This document shows, in pieces, positions 1-7,581 of a stretch of DNA of 12,210 bases. Numbering within the stretch: the first letter of the stretch is position 1; every line of letters begins with the position of its first letter. A program made the position numbers and the translations under genes. The notes below the pieces were generated by a model, which did not search any database, had not been told where the DNA came from, and was given only the letters and a program-made list of their open reading frames with translations. Source of the DNA: an uncultured Lachnospiraceae bacterium (GTDB taxonomy: Bacteria > Bacillota > Clostridia > Lachnospirales > Lachnospiraceae); assembly GCA_958446555.1 (NCBI GenBank), contig CAUCWU010000033.1:1-12210 (forward strand), in the 5' to 3' direction.

Positions 1-462
1 TCCCCGCCCGACTATGTCGGACGAGGTTTTCTGCGAAGAACTGGATAAAAAAATCGAGTCGCTGCAGGGACTTCGCGTTTTGATTGCAGACGATGATACC
101 GATACCTGCCTTAGCATCTCGTCAATGTTGATCGAAATCGGAATGCGCTCTGAGTGGACTGTCTCTGGAAAAGAAGCCGTCATTCGAGCAAAACATGCTG
201 TGGATATGGGCGATGAATTTTTTGCCTATATCATTGACTGGTTAATGCCAGATATGAATGGCATCGAAACGGTTCGCCGAATCAGGCGTGTAATTGGAGA
301 CAACAGCCCAATTATCATTGCAAAGAGATTCCGATTATTGCGATGACGGCCAATGCTTTCGAGGATGACCGAGCACTTGCGACGCAGGCAGGCATGAACG
401 GATATCTGACAAAGCCAATAAAAATTGAAGAGATGTTAAAGACAATCAGTGCGATCTTGTGA
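1..462 (+). pseudogene. Remnant of a hybrid sensor histidine kinase, C-terminal receiver region (frame broken)
   Basis: The reading frame is open from the window edge, so the gene begins upstream. It encodes a receiver (REC) domain: beta-1 with the acidic cluster IADDDTDT, then the phosphoacceptor strand YIIDWLMPDMNG, then beta-4 ending in SPIII near 317. This frame stops at TGA 344-346. From about 319 a different frame continues as KEIPIIAMTANAF and later GYLTKPIKIEEML, with stop TGA 460-462; this is the second half of a receiver with its conserved Lys. Because the beta-4 motif appears twice (PIII, then IPIIAM), the break looks like a deletion that fused the front of one REC to the back of a tandem second REC, not a simple one-base shift. 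Tandem RECs are usual at the C-terminus of hybrid kinases. I infer a non-functional phosphorelay protein. A frameshift or assembly error is the alternative. Confidence 0.75.
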
Positions 463-499
463 TCGGCAAAACTATAATAGAATACTCCATTGATTTTAC

Positions 500-541
500 A
501 AAACCGCTGCGCTATACTTTTTATAGTGGCAGCGGTTTTTG
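500..541 (+). terminator. Rho-independent terminator after the hybrid kinase remnant
   Basis: A perfect 11-bp stem, AAAACCGCTGC (500-510) with GCAGCGGTTTT (529-539), is extended inward by a TATA/TATA pairing and capped by a short CTTT-type loop. A run of five T follows the stem. The A-run on the 5' side means it could also work in the minus direction. It lies between the kinase remnant's stop and the next gene's start. Confidence 0.85.
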
Positions 542-581
542 TTTTGCATTTTGCAAGCCCAACAAAAAGGCAGGTGAAACA

Positions 582-1763
582 ATGGGAAACATTTTTGATT
601 ATCTAAAATGGAGAGGGGATTTGACCTTCTTGCAGGATGGATTTAATGAGATTGACAATCTGCTTTTATCGTTTCTAGCATATGTAAATCTCGATGGATT
701 ATCAGTTGGCGCAGGTGAGGCACCCGTCACAGTAAGTGAACTTTCTCGCCGTTTTTTTGTGCTTCACAGTGAGGCTGAACTGGAAGCTGACAAGTCGTTT
801 ATCAGACTTGCTCCCTATGTGTTAAAGCAGATGGCAGAGTCAAAGCGCTATGGCACAGCAATGGTATCGAATTATGTCAATATGGTCAACTCAGAACTAG
901 AACTGCAATTTTCTGCTGTTGAATTAACGCTTTCTGATGGCAGTGTAAATTTTTGCTTCCGAGGGACAGACGACAACATTGTGGCGTGGAAAGAGGATTT
1001 TAATTTGAGTATGGGCGAGGTACCAGCCCAGCGTTTGGCTGCTGAATATTTGAATCAATTTGGCACAGGCACGGCACCAATTCGTGTGAGCGGTCATTCA
1101 AAGGGAGGCAATTTGGCTGTCTATGCAGCGGCGGCATGTAATTTGGACGTGCAGCAGAGAATTACAGACGTCTATTGCAACGACGGGCCAGGCTTTGTCC
1201 ATGAGTTTGTAATCAGTGATACGTTTTTGAAAATTCAAGATCGAATCCGTCGCTATTTGCCAGATTCTTCAATCATTGGAATGATTCTTGAAAATCCAGT
1301 CGAGCCAATTATCGTTCAGAGTACAGCGAAAGGCATGCTTCAGCACGATGCGATGAGCTGGCAGATTGAAGGTCCAAAATTTGTCAAAGGTAAACTAAGT
1401 GAATCAGCGATTCAACTTCATGAGACCTTACACAGCTGGCTTTCCAATATTGATGAGGGCGGCAGAGAGCAGTTTGTAAATGATCTGTTTTCGATTCTGG
1501 AATCAACAGGGGTGGACACACTGACACAGGTACAGGAGGGTGGACTAAAAAATGCGGCGACGATGCTTCGTGAGCTTCACCAGATTGTGCCGGGAACTTG
1601 GTCTGAGCTAGAGGCTTTGTTGAAGGCTGTTTTGCCATTTTCAGGATTTTTGATTTTGGGGAAAGAAAAGACATCAGAATCCAAAACGGTAGACATAAAG
1701 CCAGTAAGCTATCGAGCAATGCTACGAAATCGAATCACAAATAGTAGTGAAAAGAAAAATTAA
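582..1763 (+). CDS. Mbeg1-like (DUF2974) lipase-like alpha/beta hydrolase
   Basis: Predicted 393-residue alpha/beta-hydrolase-fold protein of the Mbeg1-like/DUF2974 family. The nucleophile elbow is GHSKGGNLA at residues 171-179, with Ser173 the likely catalytic serine. Upstream is FRGTDD (126-131), a lipase-like strand. CNDGPGF (Asp201) and QHDAMSW (His255) are candidates for the other triad members and are characteristic of the family. The N-terminus (FDYLKWRGDLTF) is also typical. There is no signal peptide or clear membrane segment, so it is probably cytoplasmic. ATG 582 is preferred over the longer in-frame start at 459 because the extension would run through the terminator hairpin, while 582 has an AGGTG-like ribosome site at about 572. 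The MATE gene follows 20 bases downstream, suggesting co-transcription. Substrate unknown; an esterase or lipase role is inferred from the fold only. Confidence 0.88.
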   Translation: MGNIFDYLKWRGDLTFLQDGFNEIDNLLLSFLAYVNLDGLSVGAGEAPVTVSELSRRFFVLHSEAELEADKSFIRLAPYVLKQMAESKRYGTAMVSNYVNMVNSELELQFSAVELTLSDGSVNFCFRGTDDNIVAWKEDFNLSMGEVPAQRLAAEYLNQFGTGTAPIRVSGHSKGGNLAVYAAAACNLDVQQRITDVYCNDGPGFVHEFVISDTFLKIQDRIRRYLPDSSIIGMILENPVEPIIVQSTAKGMLQHDAMSWQIEGPKFVKGKLSESAIQLHETLHSWLSNIDEGGREQFVNDLFSILESTGVDTLTQVQEGGLKNAATMLRELHQIVPGTWSELEALLKAVLPFSGFLILGKEKTSESKTVDIKPVSYRAMLRNRITNSSEKKN

Positions 1764-1783
1764 ACTATAGGAGGAGATATAAA

Positions 1784-3175
1784 ATGAGTCAGAAAAACCA
1801 GACTGCTTCGGCAGCCGGGGCAGGGGGAATTACCGACGGTGTTATTTGGCAACAGCTTCTTTTCTTTTTCTTCCCAATTTTATTTGGAGCATTTTTCCAA
1901 CAGCTGTATAACACAGTTGACGCAGTTGTGGTGGGTCGTTTTACGGGTTCGCTTGAGCTGGCAGCCGTAGGCGGTTCTACTGGAACGATTATTAATCTTT
2001 TATTTGGTTTCTTTATTGGACTTTCTTCTGGTGCGACTGTTATCATTGCACAGTTTTACGGAGCAGGCGATAAGGAAATGGTAAGCCGAAGTGTCCATAC
2101 AGCGATTGCGCTTTCCATTGCAGGCGGCGCGATTTTAAGTGTAATTGGATTTGTTTTTGCAAGGACAGCACTTGAATGGATGCAGACACCAGATACAGTG
2201 ATTGATCTTGCGGAAACATATATCAAGATTTATTTTATCGGTATGATCCCAAATCTGTATTACAACATCTGTGCAGCGATTTTACGAGCAGTCGGAGATT
2301 CGAAGCGCCCTCTCTACATTTTGATTTTCTCTTGTCTTGTAAATATTGTGCTTGACCTTGTATTTGTCGTTGCGCTTCGCATGTCTGTTCAGGGAGTTGG
2401 AATTGCAACGATTCTCTCTCAGTTTATCAGTGCAGTGTTGATCACATTTTGTCTGATGAGAACGAATGAGTGCTATCGTTTGCAATGGAGAAAGGTTCGT
2501 TTCCACAAGATGCTGCTGATCCGTATTATTCAGATTGGTGTGCCGGCAGGTCTTCAGTCAGTCATGTATAATATTGCAAATATCATCATTCAGTCCAATG
2601 TCAATCTACTTGGAAGCAATACGATGGCAGCCTACACGGCCTACTCAAAGATTGATGCAGTCTTTTGGATGATCATGAATGCATTTGGTGTATCTGTCTC
2701 CACATTTGCCGGTCAAAACTTCGGTGCAGGAAAGCTCGATCGTGTGCGAAAGAGCATGAAAATTTGTCTTGGCATGGCACTTGGCGCCAGTGTTGGACTG
2801 AGTGTAATCTTGCATTTCTTTGGAAGATACGTTTATATGCTGTTTACAACCGATGCACAGGTAATCGAGATTGGTATGCAGATTTTGTATTTCTTGACAC
2901 CGATTTATTTTACCTACGTAACAATCGAAGTCATTTCAGGAACCGTGCGTTCAATGGGATTTGTCTTCACACCGATGCTTATGACTTGTGGCGGTGTCTG
3001 TGTGCTTCGTCTTCTATGGTTGTTTATCGCTGTGCCAAAGAATCGAACCATCACCAATATTTTGTTCAGCTATCCGCTGTCATGGGTGGTAACATCAATC
3101 CTGTTTATTATTTATTACATTTATTTAAATAAGACAGGAAAAATCGAGGCAGCGAGAGAGCACAGTCTTGTTTAA
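1784..3175 (+). CDS. MATE family multidrug/cation efflux transporter
   Basis: A 463-residue, very hydrophobic protein of the usual MATE length with about 12 predicted membrane segments. Typical MATE features are visible: the opening segment with PILFGAFFQQLYNTVDAVVVG, then GSTGTIINLLFGFFIGLSSGATVIIAQ, and the second-half counterpart GVPAGLQSVMYNIANIIIQ followed by AYTAYSKIDAVFW and FAGQNFGAGK. The family exports drugs or metabolites in exchange for Na+ or H+; the substrate here cannot be read from sequence. The start is well supported by an AGGAGG ribosome site eight to nine bases before ATG 1784. It sits 20 bases after the DUF2974 hydrolase and 18 bases before the next membrane protein, with no terminator between them, so the three are likely one transcription unit. 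Confidence 0.95.
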   Translation: MSQKNQTASAAGAGGITDGVIWQQLLFFFFPILFGAFFQQLYNTVDAVVVGRFTGSLELAAVGGSTGTIINLLFGFFIGLSSGATVIIAQFYGAGDKEMVSRSVHTAIALSIAGGAILSVIGFVFARTALEWMQTPDTVIDLAETYIKIYFIGMIPNLYYNICAAILRAVGDSKRPLYILIFSCLVNIVLDLVFVVALRMSVQGVGIATILSQFISAVLITFCLMRTNECYRLQWRKVRFHKMLLIRIIQIGVPAGLQSVMYNIANIIIQSNVNLLGSNTMAAYTAYSKIDAVFWMIMNAFGVSVSTFAGQNFGAGKLDRVRKSMKICLGMALGASVGLSVILHFFGRYVYMLFTTDAQVIEIGMQILYFLTPIYFTYVTIEVISGTVRSMGFVFTPMLMTCGGVCVLRLLWLFIAVPKNRTITNILFSYPLSWVVTSILFIIYYIYLNKTGKIEAAREHSLV

Positions 3176-3193
3176 ACTGAGAATGGAAACGGT

Positions 3194-3811
3194 ATGAGTT
3201 TATTTCGAATTTTGACAGGAAAATTTTATCCGAAAGAGGAAGATTTTGGCGATGTCGTCCATATCATTTTATTTAATCTGATGTGGATTGCAATTTTGGT
3301 CAAACAATTTTTGGAAAAGAGCCTAGAGGTATCGACGGCAATCGGTCTCGTTTTTGTAATGGTGATGTTTAAAGCGTCTTTTCAGATGATAAAAGAAGTC
3401 AAAGCTTGCCGAGACAAGCGAAAAGAGGCAATGAGAAGTGGAACCGTGCAAGAAGGAAAGATTGTCGGTGTACAGAAAAGACAAGAAAAACAGAAATCAA
3501 GAAGAGGAATGCGAATTGTAACCTATTATAAGTATGAGGTGGAGATTACGTATCCACAGACAGGAGTTACGAGCATCATAACAAGTGGAGAGTATCAGCA
3601 AGCAGTACACTGTTGGATCTCATCGCCTAACGTGCGCGTGTATACAGACAAAAGTGGATGGAATCACTATTTATCGGATTTTGATATAAAAGGATTTCGA
3701 AAAGAGCCGTTTCTTCCAGAAGAACCGCAGCTTTTGCTTGGGGCAGATGAAATACTTGATTTTGTTTTTATTAGCATCTGTGTAGGCACAATTTTGAAAA
3801 TGATAATTTGA
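3194..3811 (+). CDS. Unknown membrane protein with a DUF3592-like soluble domain
   Basis: I do not recognise a named gene. The 205-residue product has two N-terminal membrane segments (about 22-38 and 46-65), a basic linker (about 67-105, rich in Lys and Arg), a likely beta-rich middle (GKIVGVQ near 88-94, YYKYEVEITYPQTG at 111-124, VRVYTDKSG at 147-155) and a C-terminal hydrophobic segment (about 185-204). The order of a GKIVGV strand, a YxYEVxYP strand and a VxVYTDK strand resembles DUF3592-type proteins, a weak match made by eye. The ribosome site is poor (only GGAA before ATG 3194), so translation may depend on coupling to the MATE gene 18 bases upstream. A clear terminator follows the stop. 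Role unknown; association with the MATE pump is positional only. Confidence 0.75.
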   Translation: MSLFRILTGKFYPKEEDFGDVVHIILFNLMWIAILVKQFLEKSLEVSTAIGLVFVMVMFKASFQMIKEVKACRDKRKEAMRSGTVQEGKIVGVQKRQEKQKSRRGMRIVTYYKYEVEITYPQTGVTSIITSGEYQQAVHCWISSPNVRVYTDKSGWNHYLSDFDIKGFRKEPFLPEEPQLLLGADEILDFVFISICVGTILKMII

Positions 3812-3817
3812 TAAGAG

Positions 3818-3850
3818 AAAAGAGGCAGGGCATTGTGTCCTGCCTTTTTT
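3818..3850 (+). terminator. Rho-independent terminator closing the hydrolase-MATE-membrane protein cluster
   Basis: Stem AGGCAGG (3823-3829) pairs with CCTGCCT (3839-3845) around a 9-base loop and runs into six T (3845-3850). It starts seven bases after the stop of the 205-residue membrane protein. Confidence 0.88.
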
Positions 3851-3935
3851 ATATATTGCAATCACTTCATTGAACGGGTTTTCATAACTTAGAAATTAGC
3901 TTCCAATCTTAAACAAACTTTAAAGATTTTCCCAG

Positions 3936-3964
3936 TTTATTCTTAATCCAAAAGATTGTATACT
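3936..3964 (+). promoter_or_regulatory. Candidate promoter for the plus-strand two-component operon
   Basis: TATACT (3959-3964) is a good -10 box. At 17 bases upstream lies only a weak -35, TTTATT (3936-3941), which could mean activator dependence. The upstream stretch has an imperfect inverted repeat AATCTT...AAGATT (about 3906-3927). Read by eye only. Confidence 0.4.
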
Positions 3965-3994
3965 AATGGACAGAAACAGGAAAGGGATAGGAGT

Positions 3995-4756
3995 ATGAAT
4001 AGCAATTTAAATACGAATGGAAATACCAATATAAAAAATACAAATTCACTTGAGCAGAAAAAGAGGATGGATAAAATTGTAATCTGCGATGATGACAAGG
4101 ATATTGTCCGCGCACTTGAAATTTATCTGTCAAACAGAGACTATGAACTTCTCTGTGCATACACAGGAAGAGAAGCTCTTGACTATGTAAAATAAGGTGA
4201 TATCTCACTGGTTCTTTTGGATGTAATGATGCCTGAGATGGATGGAATCACAGCACTTCGCGCAATCAGAGAAGTCAGCAATGTGCCAGTCATTTTAATT
4301 ACGGCAAAGAGTGAGGATGCCGATAAGGTGCTTGGACTTGACGTGGGTGCCGATGATTATATTACAAAACCATTCAATCCGATTGAGGTGCTTGCGAGAG
4401 TGCGCTCGCAGCTTCGCCGTTATAATAAGCTTGGCGGAAGTGAGGGCAGTGGAAAAAGTGAGGTGTTAAGCTGCGGTGGTGTGACACTCGATGATCGAAC
4501 CAAAATGGTGACAATGGATGGAGAGGAGGTGTCGTTAACACCGACCGAATATGAAATTTTAAAATTTCTAATGTCGCATCCAAAGCAGGTTTTCTCCCCA
4601 AAGCAGATCTACAGCGAGGTGTGGAAGGACACACCGATTGGAAGTGAGGGGACAGTAGCAGTACATATTCGTCACTTGAGAGAAAAGTTAGAGATTGAGC
4701 CGTCAGACCCAAGACATTTTAAAGTTGTTTGGGGACAAGGCTACAAATTTGAATGA
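3995..4756 (+). pseudogene. OmpR/VanR-family response regulator interrupted by an in-frame TAA
   Basis: An OmpR-type regulator whose frame is intact except for TAA at 4193-4195. Counting from the internal ATG 4067, the receiver has the acid pocket CDDDKD (residues 7-12), the stop at codon 43, phosphoacceptor Asp52 in LLDVMMPEMDG and the conserved Lys in YITKPF. The winged-helix domain follows (TPTEYEILKFLM, then VAVHIRHLREKLE and VVWGQGYKFE). Flanking codons AAA TAA GGT suggest a single Lys-to-stop change. ATG 3995 has an AAAGGG site eight bases upstream and would add a 24-residue Asn-rich leader; ATG 4067 has its purine run too close. The downstream part alone keeps Asp52 but lacks the acid pocket and has no good ribosome site. 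It overlaps the kinase frame's first ATG by ATGA. It could be a recent pseudogene, a sequencing error, or rarely read through. Confidence 0.85.
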
Positions 4757-4767
4757 AAGGGGCTAAT

Positions 4768-6327
4768 ATGGGAAAATTAAAAGAAAAATTTACGACAGAA
4801 CGATTGGCAGGATCCCGTTTTATTTATCTGATGTCGTACCTACTATGTATGGGAACCGGATGGTGTACGTTTGTATTTGGACGTGAGTTTTTATATCAGT
4901 TTAGTAACATGCGCTATTACGGTATGGGCTATCTGGTAAATGTGATCTCGGTATTGCTGGCCTTGGTTGTATGTGTATTTTTGTTTTATCAGGGCGCAAA
5001 AATTATTATCACGCGCGCTCACAAAAAGTCACAGAAACCACTTCGTCATCCAAAGGGCTTGTATGGCATGCCAATTGAAGCGTGTATTGCAATTTATTTG
5101 GCAGCAGAGCTTATTTTGTTAGGTATGTCGATCAGTGTTGGAGATATCTATTACACAGGAATATTTGGATCAGCTGTGCTACTCCATTTTGGAGAAAATA
5201 TCGTTCAAAGAAAAGAGAGAGGATTGCTTACAACAGGTTCTTTGTATGAGAAAATACATGAGGCAGCAAAAAAGGCAGGAATTGTGATTCCATTTATGGC
5301 TAGCTGCAGTATTGTGAGCGTTTTATTGTTTTTATTTCTAGCATTTTTATTAGCAAGCGGACTTGATCGTATTTTCTACTATGGAACAACGTTTGGCTCA
5401 ACCATTCGATTTCTGTTTTGCGCTGTCCTTGTTGTACTGATTCCATGTGGATTTTGGTATCTGTGTTGGTGCTTCCATAAATTAAAGACGGCTGGAGAAG
5501 CACTTCGACAGGGGCAGGATGGCTATCAGGTCGATACCAAATATATGGTTGGCTCATTAAAATTACATGGAGAAGATTTAAATTCAATTGGAGAGGGCGT
5601 CAACAAGGCAGTAGAGGCGAAATTAAAGAGTGAGCGTCTTCGCACTGAGTTAATTACAAATGTCTCTCATGATATCAAAACACCGTTGACTTCGATTATC
5701 AATTATGCTGACTTGATCAGCAAGGAAAAGACTGACAATCCGAATATCCAGGAATATGCAGAGGTGCTTGGAAAGCAGTCACAGAAATTAAAGCGTCTAA
5801 TTGAAAATTTAATTGAGGCATCCAAGGCATCGACTGGAAATATTCACGTTGAATTAAAACCGTGTAATTTAAATGTGCTTCTTGCGCAAATTTCAGGAGA
5901 GTATGAGCAGAGACTAGGCGAGCAAAATTTAACACTTGTGACGTCTCCGTATCCAGAAGAACTCTATGTGTTGGCAGATGGAAGCCAGCTGTGGCGTGTG
6001 TTTGACAATTTGCTTGGTAATATTTGTAAATATGCGATGGAACACACGCGTGTCTATTTGGATGTGCTTGTCAAAGAACAAAATCTCGTCGAAATTACGC
6101 TGAAAAATATCTCGAAAAATCAGTTGAATTTATCAGAGGAGGAATTGTTTGAGCGATTCACAAGAGGTGACAACTCCAGAAGCACCAGTGGAAACGGATT
6201 AGGACTTTCCATCGCACAAAGCTTAATGCGCCTGCAGAATGGATCACTCCACCTTGTTACCGACGGAGATTTGTTTAAGGCAGTTGTGCAGTTGGAGAGG
6301 GTAGAAGGAGAAAATAAAGAGCGGTAA
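4768..6327 (+). CDS. Multi-pass membrane sensor histidine kinase (VanS-like core)
   Basis: A 519-residue HisKA/HATPase_c kinase, partner of the interrupted regulator just upstream. About five to six membrane segments (about 18-38, 54-76, 103-123, 127-141, 172-197, 212-236) leave only short external loops, so it may sense a membrane-embedded or membrane-damage signal. The H-box is ELITNVSHDIKTPLTSI with phospho-His301; the N-box is FDNLLGNICKYA (412-423); FTRGDNSRS is followed by the G2-type motif GNGLGLS (475-481). The usual DxGxG G1 box is replaced by LKNISKN, as in the second kinase of this window. ATG 4768 is chosen over 4753 because AAAGGGG (4756-4762) lies five bases before it. The kinase itself shows no disruption, which implies a recent loss of the regulator or an alternative partner. 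Confidence 0.93.
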   Translation: MGKLKEKFTTERLAGSRFIYLMSYLLCMGTGWCTFVFGREFLYQFSNMRYYGMGYLVNVISVLLALVVCVFLFYQGAKIIITRAHKKSQKPLRHPKGLYGMPIEACIAIYLAAELILLGMSISVGDIYYTGIFGSAVLLHFGENIVQRKERGLLTTGSLYEKIHEAAKKAGIVIPFMASCSIVSVLLFLFLAFLLASGLDRIFYYGTTFGSTIRFLFCAVLVVLIPCGFWYLCWCFHKLKTAGEALRQGQDGYQVDTKYMVGSLKLHGEDLNSIGEGVNKAVEAKLKSERLRTELITNVSHDIKTPLTSIINYADLISKEKTDNPNIQEYAEVLGKQSQKLKRLIENLIEASKASTGNIHVELKPCNLNVLLAQISGEYEQRLGEQNLTLVTSPYPEELYVLADGSQLWRVFDNLLGNICKYAMEHTRVYLDVLVKEQNLVEITLKNISKNQLNLSEEELFERFTRGDNSRSTSGNGLGLSIAQSLMRLQNGSLHLVTDGDLFKAVVQLERVEGENKER

Positions 6328-6333
6328 GCGATT

Positions 6334-6394
6334 GACAAGCCATGGGGCGGGGGAATGCGGCATTTAGTGCCACTTGCCCTGTCTTCGTGACTTG
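6334..6394 (+). repeat. Palindromic repeat copy A, between convergent genes
   Basis: A 61-base GC-rich element matching copy B (6810-6872) at about 50 of 62 aligned positions, in the same orientation. It starts GACAAGCCATGGGG and ends CCTGTCTTCGTGACTTG. It holds a central hairpin GGCAT-TTA-GTGCC (6359-6371). It lacks the outer left arm seen in copy B and its right end has drifted. It begins just after the plus-strand kinase stop and reaches into the acyltransferase 3' end, supplying that gene's stop codon (TTA 6364-6366 on the plus strand). The REP-like nature is inferred. Confidence 0.8.
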
Positions 6395-7470
6395 ATTTTC
6401 ATAATATGCCCCACCAGATACCAAATTCCTCTTCTTGGCAAATCAATAAGTGTGCAGACCAGATAAATACCAAAAGCCGCACCGATCACCCAGATGCCAA
6501 GTATTGGTCCAGAAGGAACATGACCGACAGCAAAGTAGAGCATGATATGATTCCACACAAGCGGATTGACATGGATCAGATAGACGCTTAGCGCAGAAGG
6601 AGCTAAAAAAGCAGCGATTTTCCTACTGATTTTTCCACATTTCAGGGAAGAAAACAGGAAAAATAGAGAGCAGGAGCCAAGCAGTATCGTTGGCGAGGTG
6701 TAGCTTACATACTGGGCAAAACCAGATAATTTTAAATAGAAACTAATAGCTGTGCAAAAAAGATATATTAGAATCGCGAGAAGGCGAGTCAGGGCAGTCA
6801 CGGGGACAGGGCAAGCCATGGGGACGGGGGAACGCGGCCCTTTAGGGTCACTTGCCCTGTCCCCGTGGCTTGTGGTTTCGGACTTTCCCACTCTTCCCCA
6901 AAATCCCCCAAGAATATAAAGTAACATCAACCAAATCACACTATAGCCACCGCCAAGTCCAAAGACTGTCACATTAAATACAGTTGGAAGTAGAGAAAAA
7001 ACAACGAAAATCGCAAGACAAATGCGAAGCAGATCTTTTTTAGATAACTCTGCAATTGCTCGATTCAAAATTGGAATTAAGACAAACAATCCAGCATAGG
7101 CAGTCATATACCAGTATTGTTTTTGCATAATCGGAAAGAAGGCACCAAGCCATTGTTCTTTTGCGACAGCCTCAGGCATAAAAATAGCAAATAAAACCGT
7201 AATGCCAATCGTATAAAAGAAGGTTTGAAGCCAGATGCGAAGTCCTTTTCGGTAGGAAAAATGCGAATGCCAGCCGACATAGCCGCTGATCAGAGCAAAA
7301 CAATCAACAGCACCATAGGCAGAGGTTTCCAAAAACCATGCAATATTGTATTCCAATGTACCCTGCTGAAAAGAGGAGAGGATGCCGCCCTGTCCAAGTG
7401 TGTGAAGAACTGCCACCATATACATCGAAAGAATCCGAAGCCATTCAATTCCATAATTTTTTTCTCTCAT
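6364..7470 (-). CDS. Acyltransferase-3 family membrane acyltransferase carrying a repeat-derived insert
   Basis: A 368-residue, multi-pass protein of the acyltransferase-3 (OafA/NodX-like) family, which transfers acetyl or other acyl groups to surface sugars or similar envelope substrates. The start MREKNYGIEWLRILSMYMVAVLH contains the family's R-X10-H signature (Arg12, His23), followed by about nine or ten membrane helices. Residues 200-225 (from TSHGD to PVPVT) are encoded by palindromic repeat copy B, inserted in frame into a polar loop between two helices (ending about 190 and beginning about 229). The last nine residues (KSRRQGKWH) and the stop come from repeat copy A. ATG 7470 has only a weak AGG-type ribosome site. 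It lies on the same strand as the second two-component pair, 196 bases downstream of it, so it is a plausible target. Substrate unknown. Confidence 0.9.
   Translation of the reverse strand: MREKNYGIEWLRILSMYMVAVLHTLGQGGILSSFQQGTLEYNIAWFLETSAYGAVDCFALISGYVGWHSHFSYRKGLRIWLQTFFYTIGITVLFAIFMPEAVAKEQWLGAFFPIMQKQYWYMTAYAGLFVLIPILNRAIAELSKKDLLRICLAIFVVFSLLPTVFNVTVFGLGGGYSVIWLMLLYILGGFWGRVGKSETTSHGDRASDPKGPRSPVPMACPVPVTALTRLLAILIYLFCTAISFYLKLSGFAQYVSYTSPTILLGSCSLFFLFSSLKCGKISRKIAAFLAPSALSVYLIHVNPLVWNHIMLYFAVGHVPSGPILGIWVIGAAFGIYLVCTLIDLPRRGIWYLVGHIMKIKSRRQGKWH
6796..6872 (+). repeat. Palindromic repeat copy B, inside the acyltransferase gene
   Basis: A perfect 17-bp inverted repeat, CACGGGGACAGGGCAAG (6799-6815) with its reverse complement at 6851-6867, encloses a 35-base loop. 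That loop forms its own stem GGCCC-TTTA-GGGTC (6836-6849). An alternative, mutually exclusive outer stem pairs CAAGCCATGGGGAC (6812-6825) with GTCCCCGTGGCTTG (6859-6872), with one mismatch. On the minus strand it reads through without a stop for about 25 codons. G-rich, unlike the surrounding AT-rich gene. The structure resembles REP-type elements moved by RAYT transposases; none is in this window. Confidence 0.9.
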
Positions 7471-7581
7471 ACGAATACCTGCCTGTTTGCTTAATTTACG
7501 ACAATTTTTGAAGCCTGCGAATTGCTTTTTGCAACTTACGCATCTTTAAAATTGATCAAAATCATTTACAGGTGTATCGTA

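Noticed and set aside
473..478. TATAAT that could be a promoter for the hydrolase cluster
   Set aside because: Perfect -10 sequence but no -35 at 16-18 bases, and transcripts would run straight into the 500-541 terminator. I saw no better promoter for this cluster.
459..581. N-terminal extension of the DUF2974 hydrolase frame
   Set aside because: It overlaps the terminator hairpin at 500-541, has no ribosome site at 459, and the family N-terminus begins at the ATG at 582.
1384..1719. Minus-strand open frame of 111 codons
   Set aside because: Lies fully antisense to the hydrolase, with no ribosome site and low-complexity, non-family sequence.
2665..3132. Plus-strand open frame of 155 codons within the MATE gene
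   Set aside because: Out-of-frame shadow rich in Cys, His and Trp; the MATE frame has clear family motifs.
4217..4756. Separate short response regulator starting at TTG 4217
   Set aside because: It is the same frame as the upstream receiver, begins in the middle of a beta strand and has no ribosome site, so it is treated as part of one interrupted gene.
6334..6872. CRISPR array
   Set aside because: Only two repeat copies, imperfect and about 475 bases apart, with coding sequence between them.
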